From: Pseudanabaena biceps
GTDB lineage: Bacteria; Cyanobacteriota; Cyanobacteriia; Pseudanabaenales; Pseudanabaenaceae
DNA length: 64,000 nucleotides
NCBI GenBank assembly: GCA_013361095.1
Contig: JAATWA010000001.1
Span: 1,776,501-1,840,500 of the forward strand
Direction: 5' to 3'
This document shows positions 55,285 to 63,776 of the stretch, one piece after another (the first letter of the stretch is position 1; each line of letters begins with the position of its first letter). Made by a program: the position numbers and the translations under genes. Under the pieces are notes generated by a model that saw only the letters and a program-made list of their open reading frames with translations, made no database searches and was not told the origin of the DNA.

Positions 55285-57195
55285 TTATGGCTTTAGTTCG
55301 ATCGCAAAATCAGCTTGAAAGCGATCGCTAGTTTCGGAATAAACAAAAACTAAACCACCTAACTTATCAATCACACGCTGAATTTCTGGAGGTAATTCTG
55401 CTGATTCATGATTTTTTTGATTGCTAGGAGTTTCTGAAGGAATCAAATCAGGCATAAATGTTAAAAACAACATTGCTCCCTTTTCGGCGATCGCCTTAGC
55501 ATTGAGATAGAAATAGCCAAAGTTGGGCTGTGGCATATCCGCAATAATCTCGCGAAACATCGCTGACTTAGAGAGAGGCTCTTTGGGAATGGGAATAAAC
55601 TCAGCCGCCGTAGCTGCCCCAAAAGTGAGCAATAGAGTCTGGCGATCGCGCCAACCGTATGCAAACACGCTCTGAGTTTTACCTGCGACAGTATTATCGG
55701 CAAATTCCAGACTGGTCAAGGGAATTACGCCAACCTGCCGTTTTTTTACTTGTAGATCTTGTTTTTGCAGATATTTAGTTAATTTCTCAAGAGCTAAATT
55801 AGCAGCATCAGGCTTTGAAGTACGGAGCAACAATCCCATTGTAAAATCTCCACCAAATTGGGCAAAGGGAGAAGTTGGGCTAGGGAAACCAACCAACGCA
55901 TATTCTCCATCGATCCAAGAAATGAAGTCTTTTTCAATGTCAATGTCGATCTCACCCCCTAAAAGAAATGGGATAACCATTCGTAATCCTTCTACAAAAA
56001 TCTTATAGGAAGGTTGTAGCTTTGACTCTTCAATAAACCACTGCCATTGACGGTTGAGGTTACGGCTAGAGATAATCCCATAGACATTTGCAGGCAAGTA
56101 GGACAACAAGTGATCACGAGGTTCTTTATCTTTGGGTTGCGGCGGACGCACTTCCGAAAAATAGCTATTGCTCTGACTACGGATTCCTTTGGGTGTTGCC
56201 CAAGTAAACAAATCAAAACTGCTGTATTGCCCAAGGGTATATCGCAGCCCTTGCAAATATTCCGCACGATTAAACCCTGGAATAATTGATGTTTCAGGTA
56301 CTTCTTGGGCAATTAGTTCGGAGATTTTACCGATTTCCTTAAAATCTCCATAGCCCGCTAGCAAAGAGCGATTCCACAATGGATTGTTGAGCGATCGCAA
56401 AAATAGAGGATTGACCGCTAAAGAATCAGCTTCAGTGGTGTCAATCAAATTTTGAATGCCTTGGCGATTAGTGGAAAACACCGCAGTTCCATTAGTCAAC
56501 TTAGCGATCGCAAATTGCTTAGGAATAAAACTGAAGTTCGGCACAGGAGCAGCTTCATTCACTTCTAATTCAGAATCTGTCGATTCAGGAGATTCAGGTT
56601 CTGTTTTTTGGGGAGGCTCCGCAGGTAATTGCCATTCTAAAATCTTAATGTTTTGGTATAGAGTTTCTGTTGGTTTAGGAAGATTTAAAGTATCTAGCTT
56701 AGTTAGAAACGTATCAAACTTAGTTCCATCAGTAATGGGCGATAAAATTAACGGGAGAGCCTGACCTTCAGAACTGCTCAAAACCGCGATCGCAACTTCT
56801 GTTGATAGCCAAGGTTGAATATCTTTTACAAAGGAAATTGGTGAGTCTAGACCAGACATTTCAAGGAACTTGGCGATCGCCGCGACTGGAGAGATTTGCG
56901 GTGACTGACCAAACAATTGCCAAGAATTGAGATCTAAATCAAGCATCAAAAAACCAAGCGTCTCACGGGGCAAGAGCTTGGCAACACTTAGCGAACGTTT
57001 GGCAAAGCTATAGGATGCGGGACTGGCGATAAACTCCTTACCCTGAGATACCTTAGAATTATTTGAAAGCTGAGATACTAATCGCTCAGGATTGGAAATA
57101 TTAGAGCTAGCGATCGCAGGAATGGCAACACTAGCACTAGACATACTGGCACTAAGCGCCAGTATGCTAGCAAACAGACTCTTCACACTCTTCAC
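55285..57195 (-). CDS. DUF3352 exported protein
   Basis: A 636-residue cyanobacterial protein with a signal peptide (MKSVKSLFASILALSASMSS...AIAS). Opening repeats such as LPRETLGFLMLDLDLNSWQLF and AIAVLSSSEGQALPLILSP, then a long beta-alpha body with LSYLPANVYGIISSRNLNRQ and EYALVGFPSPTSP, fit DUF3352. An acidic insert (EPESPESTDSELEVNEAAP) lies near residue 210. The function is unknown; the protein is probably periplasmic. The start is GTG with GGAG upstream. Confidence 0.8.
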   Translation of the reverse strand: MKSVKSLFASILALSASMSSASVAIPAIASSNISNPERLVSQLSNNSKVSQGKEFIASPASYSFAKRSLSVAKLLPRETLGFLMLDLDLNSWQLFGQSPQISPVAAIAKFLEMSGLDSPISFVKDIQPWLSTEVAIAVLSSSEGQALPLILSPITDGTKFDTFLTKLDTLNLPKPTETLYQNIKILEWQLPAEPPQKTEPESPESTDSELEVNEAAPVPNFSFIPKQFAIAKLTNGTAVFSTNRQGIQNLIDTTEADSLAVNPLFLRSLNNPLWNRSLLAGYGDFKEIGKISELIAQEVPETSIIPGFNRAEYLQGLRYTLGQYSSFDLFTWATPKGIRSQSNSYFSEVRPPQPKDKEPRDHLLSYLPANVYGIISSRNLNRQWQWFIEESKLQPSYKIFVEGLRMVIPFLLGGEIDIDIEKDFISWIDGEYALVGFPSPTSPFAQFGGDFTMGLLLRTSKPDAANLALEKLTKYLQKQDLQVKKRQVGVIPLTSLEFADNTVAGKTQSVFAYGWRDRQTLLLTFGAATAAEFIPIPKEPLSKSAMFREIIADMPQPNFGYFYLNAKAIAEKGAMLFLTFMPDLIPSETPSNQKNHESAELPPEIQRVIDKLGGLVFVYSETSDRFQADFAIELKP

Positions 57196-57231
57196 TTAAA
57201 TCAAATCTCCACAAGAAATTGTTTGAGCAAC

Positions 57232-57300
57232 TAAAAGCCAAAACCTAAGAGAGAGTGGCGGCGCTTCGCGCCGCCACTCTCTCTTAGGTTTTGGCTTTTA
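57232..57300. repeat. Class 1 hairpin, 33-bp stem
   Basis: TAAAAGCCAAAACCTAAGAG... GGCGGCGC-TTC-GCGCCGCC, a perfect stem; the longest in the window with a simple loop. It stands between the HPt and DUF3352 genes. Confidence 0.92.
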
Positions 57301-57367
57301 TAGCGTTTTACAGTCTAGTAAAGTACGGGATTGTTTACTCTGTACTTCTGCTTAAAAGGCGCTATGC

Positions 57368-58507
57368 CTAATTGATATCACACTGAGACAGCTTGGCTAA
57401 AAAAGCCGCGTACTGCGATTGAAACTCCTTAGCCTTAGAATCTTTAGACTGATGCCAAGCCGCCAACCATAGTGGCGTCGGGAAATGTCCATCGGGAATA
57501 TTTCCCGATGACGTGGCATTAGCAGGAATCCAAGTTCCATTATTTCGCCAACCCACGCGATCGCTAAAGGTCTGCCAGCCTTTCATCGCCTTATCTTCTT
57601 CAATGACTGCTCCAAAAATCTTACTGACCTCATCAGCGGATGTGCTTTCGGATGCGATCGGGGCAGTTGTCTGAGGCTTAGCCGCAGGAATAAGCTGCAA
57701 TAGTGCTGGCGACACCTTAATACCTTGAGATTTTTGGGCTAGCACTTGCTCCTGTGATTGTTTAATTTCTTTAATCAAAATTGGCGCAAGTACTCGAAAT
57801 TGATTATTAGGATTAGTCACAGCCGCCCTAACTGCCTGAATCATCACGTTCCAGTTTTCTAATCCAAAGCGATCGCCCATTTTCTGTAAATCCGTACAAA
57901 TAGCTTCGAGGTTTTGGCGGCTACGAGGACTATCGGGCTGCTTAAATAACTCCAACATATTTCGCAACTTGAGCGGGACTTGCGATTGAAATATACTAAG
58001 CATTTCTCTGGTGTCATTCTTAGTTGATGACTCAATATTCCTTGTAGACGCTGCGATCGCCGCTTTCTGCTCAGGAACCTTACCAGAAATTAGATTTTGG
58101 AGATGGTTTTTGAGTTTTTCAAAGATTTGGTCAGAGCCTGCCATCACATTGTCTACGGCATCCTTAGTCAAACCATAGGGACTTTGCAAATGTTCTACTA
58201 GCTCTTGCAATTTATCAAAAGCCTGTAAAAATAAAGTTTGCAGATCTTGATCGACCTGAAAATTAGTGTTTTCGCGAATGACTTTGAAATAATCTTCAAA
58301 ATTATGAGCTACATGCTGAATGCTACTAAAGCCCAACATCGCCGCCCCTCCCTTAATCGAGTGGGCAGCCCGAAAGATTTCGTTAACCGCTTCCGCATCC
58401 CCCATTAAAGTTTGCAAATTTAGCAGCCCTGACTCAATAGTTTGGAGATGCTCTTTCGCCTCTTCAATAAAATATCCTGTAATTTGCCTTTGCTTATCCT
58501 GATCCAT
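57368..58507 (-). CDS. HPt phosphotransfer protein with a GUN4-like C-terminal half-domain
   Basis: A 379-residue protein. Residues about 1-105 are a CheA-type HPt domain with phospho-acceptor His49 in AAHSIKGGAAMLG. A helical middle (about 165-265, WNVMIQAVRAAVTNPNNQ) is common in cyanobacterial HPt proteins. The last 85 residues resemble the C-terminal half of GUN4: GWQTFSDRVGWRNNGTW (DRVGWR at 316-321) and PDGHFPTPLW (GHFP at 340-343), comparable to the GWK..W...APxGHLP of Synechocystis Gun4. The missing N-terminal half appears on the preceding gene. It likely accepts phosphate from orphan hybrid kinases. Confidence 0.82.
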   Translation of the reverse strand: MDQDKQRQITGYFIEEAKEHLQTIESGLLNLQTLMGDAEAVNEIFRAAHSIKGGAAMLGFSSIQHVAHNFEDYFKVIRENTNFQVDQDLQTLFLQAFDKLQELVEHLQSPYGLTKDAVDNVMAGSDQIFEKLKNHLQNLISGKVPEQKAAIAASTRNIESSTKNDTREMLSIFQSQVPLKLRNMLELFKQPDSPRSRQNLEAICTDLQKMGDRFGLENWNVMIQAVRAAVTNPNNQFRVLAPILIKEIKQSQEQVLAQKSQGIKVSPALLQLIPAAKPQTTAPIASESTSADEVSKIFGAVIEEDKAMKGWQTFSDRVGWRNNGTWIPANATSSGNIPDGHFPTPLWLAAWHQSKDSKAKEFQSQYAAFLAKLSQCDIN

Positions 58508-58578
58508 GATGCTAACCCCTTAAGTTCCTATTCGGTTGGATATTTTGTAATGCTCATCACTCAAAGAAAGTATGTGAA

Positions 58579-59166
58579 CTATCCTAAAATCGATGACATA
58601 TATACTTGGTTTTGAGTGCTAAATCCATATCGTCCTTGACTGTACTGCTGCCATAGGCTGTCGATCATCTGTAAATCATCACAGGAAATTCGCTTAATAT
58701 CCTCACCTGACAATACTGAGCCAAGGTTTTTATGCGCGGCTTGACACATGACATTCCATGTCTCCAGATTTGCTTCTTGCCATTTAGCACTTGCTAGCAG
58801 AGATTTAAGATTAGTGTAGTCAACTCCTGACTTAGACTTGATAGCCTGTGGTGCAATGTCTGGACTAGCGATCGCCGTTGCCGTATGAGAACGACGAAAT
58901 CTCATGGTCATCGCTCCATGACTTTGACCATCTCCTAATAAAACTACCTCACCAGATTCAGTCAGCTTGACAGAAATTTCCACCTCATCTAAAGCTAACC
59001 CATTGGCATGGCTCGGAGAAGTCTCTGCGGCAATTTTTTGAACTAAGCTAGCAAGCCTTTGAATACTGTCTTTAATCTTGGTGGAGTGGATCGATTTGAT
59101 CGATGTACCACTGGCTTGATCGCCATTTTTTGCCACAAATTCAATTAGTATTTCTTCGCTATCCAT
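58579..59166 (-). CDS. Pepco domain fused to N-terminal half of a GUN4 domain
   Basis: A 195-residue protein. Residues about 4-92 match the cyanobacterial Pepco domain as I recall it: KIKDSIQRLASLVQKI, then LDEVEISVKLTESGEVVLLG and GAMTMRFRR. Residues about 116-190 are the N-terminal half of GUN4: DYTNLKSLLASAKWQEANLE, ISCDDLQMIDSLWQQYSQGR, YGFSTQNQVY. The protein then stops where GUN4 proteins continue. The matching C-terminal half is found at the end of the next gene, 71 bp downstream. AAGG lies six bases before the ATG. Pepco is associated with caspase-type conflict systems in other bacteria, but none is nearby. Confidence 0.8.
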   Translation of the reverse strand: MDSEEILIEFVAKNGDQASGTSIKSIHSTKIKDSIQRLASLVQKIAAETSPSHANGLALDEVEISVKLTESGEVVLLGDGQSHGAMTMRFRRSHTATAIASPDIAPQAIKSKSGVDYTNLKSLLASAKWQEANLETWNVMCQAAHKNLGSVLSGEDIKRISCDDLQMIDSLWQQYSQGRYGFSTQNQVYMSSILG

Positions 59167-59234
59167 GACATCCTTGTTTGGGCTATTTACTGATATTAAA
59201 AACTAGGTACAGCCTATTGAGACTTTGAGTAGTA

Positions 59235-59285
59235 CAGAGAAATTTTGGGAAGCGGCGCTCCGCGCCGCTTCCCAAAATTTCTCTG
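59235..59285. repeat. Class 1 hairpin
   Basis: CAGAGAAATTTTGGGAAGCG arms, GCGC-TCC-GCGC core, perfect; followed by GGGTTTTAATT. Confidence 0.9.
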
Positions 59286-59289
59286 GGTT

Positions 59290-59390
59290 TTAATTAAGCG
59301 CAAAGCGCTGTATTAATCCCGATTTTTAAAAATGGGGGCATTGCCATTTTTGAAAATTGCAAAACCTGACTAGGTTTTGTTCTTAATTCT
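59290..59390. repeat. Degenerate palindromic remains
   Basis: AAGCGCAAAGCGCTGTATTAA resembles the end of a class 3 element. It is followed by the small hairpins TTTTTAAAAATGG...CCATTTTTGAAAA and CAAAACCTGACTAGGTTTTG. Confidence 0.55.
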
Positions 59391-59432
59391 ATGAGTTGTA
59401 GGCACAGTTCATACAATGGTTCTGCATCAATT

Positions 59433-61385
59433 TTAGGAGGAAACCACCTCAGAACTTTGTATGTCAACCTCCTTTGTCAGACTATTATTGTCCTTATCAT
59501 TCCCCTTGTCATTAGCATTATTGCTAAAGCTATTATTTGAAATATTATTTGGAGTATTAGAAGATCCATTGATAATAGCTGGGACAGTGGGTTTGATAGT
59601 CGTGATTCTGGCGGCGATCGCCTTCTTCGTTAGCGCCGTGTTATACGCTGTCGTAATTGCTAAGCGATCGACCATACCAATCACCCGCTTAGGTTGATGA
59701 CGATCAACTACAGGCATTTGGCGTAGGTCACGAGTTGCCATACGTTTGAGAGCCTCCGCCAGAGACTCATCGGCAAAGGTACAGATTACTTCACGGGTAC
59801 AGATACTTTCTACGGTAATTTCTTCCAAGGGCGGATCGCTAACAGGCGCAGATATCAATCTTTTTATATCTTGGGTGGTGAGAATACCTTGCAAATGATT
59901 GACTTCATCAAAGACAAGAGCGCTGTGATGGTAGCCACTGGTGATGAACTGGGCTGCTTGGAGTAAAGGCATAGTGTACTTAATCGAAGCAGGATTGAGG
60001 GTCATCACTTCGGCGATTTTGATTTTTTCTAGCACCTCAATATCCGCAGGCAAGTTTGCCCATTGCATGGTCTTACGGTTAACTTTGGAGTCATCAGTCT
60101 GATCGATCACCCATGCACAAAGACCCACCGCCGCCATTAATGGCAAAACGATCCGATAGTCACGGGTCATTTCAAATAGCAATAGTACGGAAGTTAAAGG
60201 CGCACGGACAGTGCCAGCCAAAACTGCCGCCATACCCACAAGGGCATAGGCTGGCGAAGCCGCGATCGGGATGGAAGCGGGCAGAAAACTAGCGATCGCC
60301 TGTCCATAGAGACTACCCAACACGGCTCCCAAAAAAATTGATGGCGCAAAAATACCACCAACAAAGCCACTCGCAGAACTAATGGCAGTCAGTGCCAATT
60401 TGATTACTAGCAAAATCGACAGTAGCGGAATTGTGAAGGGCGTATCTTGCAGAATTGATTCCACCGTTTCATAGCCAATGCCGATCGCCTCAGGGAAAGT
60501 TAAAGCCACGATACCTACACAAAAACCACCGATTAGCAGTTTTACAGGTATAGATAGCTCTCCCATAAATTCGGCATATTTCCATTTGCCATCAAAAAAT
60601 CGCTGGGCTTGGGCGATCGCGCGAGTAAACAATAGCGCTACTACACTTGCTAATACGCCTAAGCCCAAATATAGAGGTAATTCCCAATAACTCCGCACCT
60701 CATAAACAGGCAAGCTAAAGGCAGGACGCTCACCCAGACTAATTTGAGATACCAGTGCCGAAATCACCGAGGCAATGACAACCACACTCACATCGGAGTT
60801 GGGGCTAGATTTATCAGTGCGATAGGAGTCGCGCAGCAATACTTCTAGGGCAAAAAACACGCCCGCGATCGGGGCGTTAAATCCTGCTGCTAGCCCCGCG
60901 GCTGCTCCCGCTCCCACTAATAGACGAATTCTTTCGCTAGAGAATTGCAGCATTTGCCCTAGCACTGCCCCAATATTGCTACCTAGCTCTACGCTAGGGC
61001 CTTCAGGTCCCAAAGAAGCCCCTGAGCCAAGAGATAATGCAGCAGCTACAGTCTTTAGAGGGATTTTGGTGTAGGCAATTTGTCCGAGGTCTCGGGAAGG
61101 TTTGCCAGAAACCTGTTCCTCTTGCTGACGTAATTTTGAGGTGATTAGGCTGACCACCAAAGCCCCCATCATCGGAATCAGCAGGATTGCCCAAAACCAC
61201 TTGACACCTAAAAAAGCTTCTAATCTATGCCAGTAAAGCTCTTCGGTAAAGACGATCAGTTTGCGAAACAAGGTGACACAAGTACCACTGATCAAGCCAA
61301 CCGCGATCGCCGACACAAGCATAACCGTCTCCGCAGATGGCTGAAGACGGTTTAAAAAAGTCACCAATAGGCGAGAAAGCGACAT
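59433..61385 (-). CDS. ClC-type chloride channel/antiporter with CBS domains
   Basis: A 650-residue ClC family protein. The membrane core of about 10 to 12 helices contains the selectivity motif GSGASLGPEGPSVELGSNIG (gating Glu in GPEGP), AAGLAAGFNAPIAGVFFALE and GGIFAPSIFLGAVLG. It is followed by two CBS domains (VMTLNPASIKYTMPLLQAAQ; CTREVICTFADESLAEALKR) that usually bind adenosine nucleotides. The C-terminal tail is Asn-rich and low-complexity. It may move Cl- or exchange it for protons. It lies 46 bp downstream of the RNase II-like gene on the same strand. Confidence 0.93.
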   Translation of the reverse strand: MSLSRLLVTFLNRLQPSAETVMLVSAIAVGLISGTCVTLFRKLIVFTEELYWHRLEAFLGVKWFWAILLIPMMGALVVSLITSKLRQQEEQVSGKPSRDLGQIAYTKIPLKTVAAALSLGSGASLGPEGPSVELGSNIGAVLGQMLQFSSERIRLLVGAGAAAGLAAGFNAPIAGVFFALEVLLRDSYRTDKSSPNSDVSVVVIASVISALVSQISLGERPAFSLPVYEVRSYWELPLYLGLGVLASVVALLFTRAIAQAQRFFDGKWKYAEFMGELSIPVKLLIGGFCVGIVALTFPEAIGIGYETVESILQDTPFTIPLLSILLVIKLALTAISSASGFVGGIFAPSIFLGAVLGSLYGQAIASFLPASIPIAASPAYALVGMAAVLAGTVRAPLTSVLLLFEMTRDYRIVLPLMAAVGLCAWVIDQTDDSKVNRKTMQWANLPADIEVLEKIKIAEVMTLNPASIKYTMPLLQAAQFITSGYHHSALVFDEVNHLQGILTTQDIKRLISAPVSDPPLEEITVESICTREVICTFADESLAEALKRMATRDLRQMPVVDRHQPKRVIGMVDRLAITTAYNTALTKKAIAARITTIKPTVPAIINGSSNTPNNISNNSFSNNANDKGNDKDNNSLTKEVDIQSSEVVSS

Positions 61386-61430
61386 GGTGGGAAATCCATG
61401 GGGAGGAGTGGTGGTTCAAACTAGACAGCT

Positions 61431-63776
61431 TCATTCGTCGCCATCTTCTAGATCATATTCATCTTCATCGTCAAGTTCGGCGATGTCGCTTGCCTCAGTG
61501 TCAATGCTAATCTCGGCATTGGTCAATTGGCGATCTCTTTCCGCCAATGTACTAGCAGGAACAACCGCCACTAAGTCGATTTGTTGGCGATAGTAATCCA
61601 CACCTTTTACCTGAACTTCTACGCGATCGCCCAAACAATATTGACGACCACTGCGGCGACCCACCAACAGGGTCGAAGCTCTAGCGCGTCCTTTGCCATT
61701 AATCAAGGGAAACTCATACCAATCATCTTTAAGAGAACTGACATGAACTAAGCCCTCCACCAATAAAGACTCAATCTCCACAAAAAAGCCATAGGACTGG
61801 ACACTGGTAATAATGCCGTGGAAATTTTCACCTGTGTGCGATCGCATAAACTCAGCTTTTCGTAAGCCATCGAGATCAGAAATTGAACGGTGATACAGAG
61901 AATCAGCTTGATTTAACTGCGGCAAAACGACTTCGAGATCCTCAATTAACTGACGCTCAGTTTCAGGAGGTAAAACACTCCAATTCACCTGTCCATGAGC
62001 GCTAGAGCTACGCAAATTTACGCCATCTTTAATTCTGATGCTACGGCGATCGCGTCCTTCCTCAAAAACGGTATGCAAAATCCGTTGGATTAGTAAGTCA
62101 CCATAGTGATTTTGAGGAAACACACCATGAATATAAGGTTGCTCTGTTAAACCAAGCCCAAAATGTAGAGATGGAGTCGCCACATATTCATTAGTTTTAA
62201 ACATCGATAGGAGCAAATATTTAAGAATATCGCGGGTAGCGTCTTGCTCTAATTGATCAATTTGTCTCAAAATTTGATGAACATCACCAATTTGGATCAT
62301 TTCAGGGTTTTCTAACTGAGCCGTTATCCCTATACTTTCGAGGAGCTTTGCCCAATCCTCAACCTTGCCCTGATCGGGTGGGATTTGACGCAAATAGACT
62401 GAGGGGATTCCCAATGATTGCAAATGCGAAGCGATCGCTGTATTTGCCAAAATCATCACTTCCGTAACAGTACCCGCGATCGCTAAGGTCAAGGGTACTA
62501 CCACCAAGCCGCGCACACCTTCATCAGCCTCTGGCGATGGAATCTGCGGCAGCACTAACCTAATGGCATTAGAGTGACCCTGTAGCAAAGCACCCACCTT
62601 CGCAATCAGATGTACTAGCTCCTCTACTTCAGTGTCAATTTCTTGACTAGGTGCGTCCTCATCCACGGCGACCTTACCATCAAGAATCTGCTGCGCTCTT
62701 TGGTAACTCAGATTAGCCTTTACCAAAATTGCTGAGGGTTGAATCTCAAAGGAAAGCATATTGCCTTCAGGACTCAGCTTAATCAGCACCGACATTGTTA
62801 AGTATTCGGGTTGATTAAATACATTCATCTCAGGCAACATGGGCAGAACTGTATCACCCAAGAAAAACGATCGCAGTCGTTTACGAGCTTCTAAGTCTAA
62901 AGGTGAACCCGAAGTGACATAGGTTGCCACGTCAGGGATATGTATTCCCAGATCCCATCCTGTTTCTGAAGCCGCGATCGAAATAGCTGCCGCGTTACCA
63001 ATTCTTACGGTCAAGGTTTTGCGTAAATCTAAGCGATGCTTCAGATCAGCCTTGCGTACGCCCCTTGGCAAACTAGCCGCCGCTGTTAGGGCTTTAGCGC
63101 TAAATCTACGGGGTAAATTATGTTTGCAACAGACCAAGTCAATATCATTGGTTGACTCAGCATCATCGCCAAGGATTTGTAAAATTTTCCCCATTGGCAA
63201 ATGATTGCCCAAAGAAAAACGCACCATCTCCAAATGTACTAACTTACCAAGAGCGACACTGAGATCAGGATTTTCTTCGTCAGGAACTAACTCCACCTCA
63301 AACAATAAGCGATCGTCCAACGGCACAGCACGGTAGCTATCTTCCACAAACTTTACAGTCGAAAGCAAAGTAGGATTCGATCGCTCCAAGATCAAACGCA
63401 CTTCACCTTCAGGCGATCGCCGCCGCACTCCGTCCTTAGTAACTCTGACCAAAACGCGATCGCCATTCCAAGCATTGCTCAGACGGCTCTCTCGCACATA
63501 AATGTCTTCAGACCCCTCGACATCTTGAATTGCAAAACAAAAACCCTTACTAGAACAACGCAATCTTCCTTCCACTAAACCATCTTCATGGATACGGCGA
63601 TAACGTCCTTTATCTTTTTCAAGGATGCCAATTTTTTCGAGTGCATCAAGGGCAACCTGAAGACGACGAACACTTTTGTTGTCTTCAGTGATTCCCAATT
63701 TTTTTTCGATCGCTTTGGGCGTAACTAGCTTGTCATCGGAGAAGTTGTCTAACAGTTGGGTGATCGAGAATTCCAT
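61431..63776 (-). CDS. RNase II/R (RNB)-like protein lacking catalytic residues
   Basis: A 781-residue protein laid out like RNase R: winged-helix N-terminus, cold-shock-like domains (about 65-230), RNB domain (about 240-590), S1 domain (ENFHGIITSVQSYGFFVEIE) and an acidic tail. The RNB domain keeps WDLGIHIPDVATYVTSGSPLD and TEVMILANTAIASHL. But the active-site motif, which should place Asp at four positions spaced 0, +6, +8, +9, reads R258, A264, S266, I267 (TVRIGNAAAISIAAS). The arginine-rich SPIRR motif is HGVFPQNHY. Exonuclease activity by the known mechanism is very unlikely; RNA binding may remain. Confidence 0.85.
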   Translation of the reverse strand: MEFSITQLLDNFSDDKLVTPKAIEKKLGITEDNKSVRRLQVALDALEKIGILEKDKGRYRRIHEDGLVEGRLRCSSKGFCFAIQDVEGSEDIYVRESRLSNAWNGDRVLVRVTKDGVRRRSPEGEVRLILERSNPTLLSTVKFVEDSYRAVPLDDRLLFEVELVPDEENPDLSVALGKLVHLEMVRFSLGNHLPMGKILQILGDDAESTNDIDLVCCKHNLPRRFSAKALTAAASLPRGVRKADLKHRLDLRKTLTVRIGNAAAISIAASETGWDLGIHIPDVATYVTSGSPLDLEARKRLRSFFLGDTVLPMLPEMNVFNQPEYLTMSVLIKLSPEGNMLSFEIQPSAILVKANLSYQRAQQILDGKVAVDEDAPSQEIDTEVEELVHLIAKVGALLQGHSNAIRLVLPQIPSPEADEGVRGLVVVPLTLAIAGTVTEVMILANTAIASHLQSLGIPSVYLRQIPPDQGKVEDWAKLLESIGITAQLENPEMIQIGDVHQILRQIDQLEQDATRDILKYLLLSMFKTNEYVATPSLHFGLGLTEQPYIHGVFPQNHYGDLLIQRILHTVFEEGRDRRSIRIKDGVNLRSSSAHGQVNWSVLPPETERQLIEDLEVVLPQLNQADSLYHRSISDLDGLRKAEFMRSHTGENFHGIITSVQSYGFFVEIESLLVEGLVHVSSLKDDWYEFPLINGKGRARASTLLVGRRSGRQYCLGDRVEVQVKGVDYYRQQIDLVAVVPASTLAERDRQLTNAEISIDTEASDIAELDDEDEYDLEDGDE

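Noticed and set aside
57368..59166. Complete caspase/NACHT conflict system suggested by the Pepco domain
   Set aside because: No caspase, NTPase or repeat-sensor gene is adjacent; only the domain itself hints at such a role.
2541..59285. Repeated hairpins as a CRISPR array
   Set aside because: Copies are dispersed singly in different gaps with no regular spacer arrangement and no cas genes; they are palindromic repeats, not CRISPR.
62950..63040. Frameshift hiding the RNB catalytic motif
   Set aside because: The other two frames of this stretch show no DPxxAxDxDDA-like motif and contain stops; the in-frame flanks match the family on both sides.
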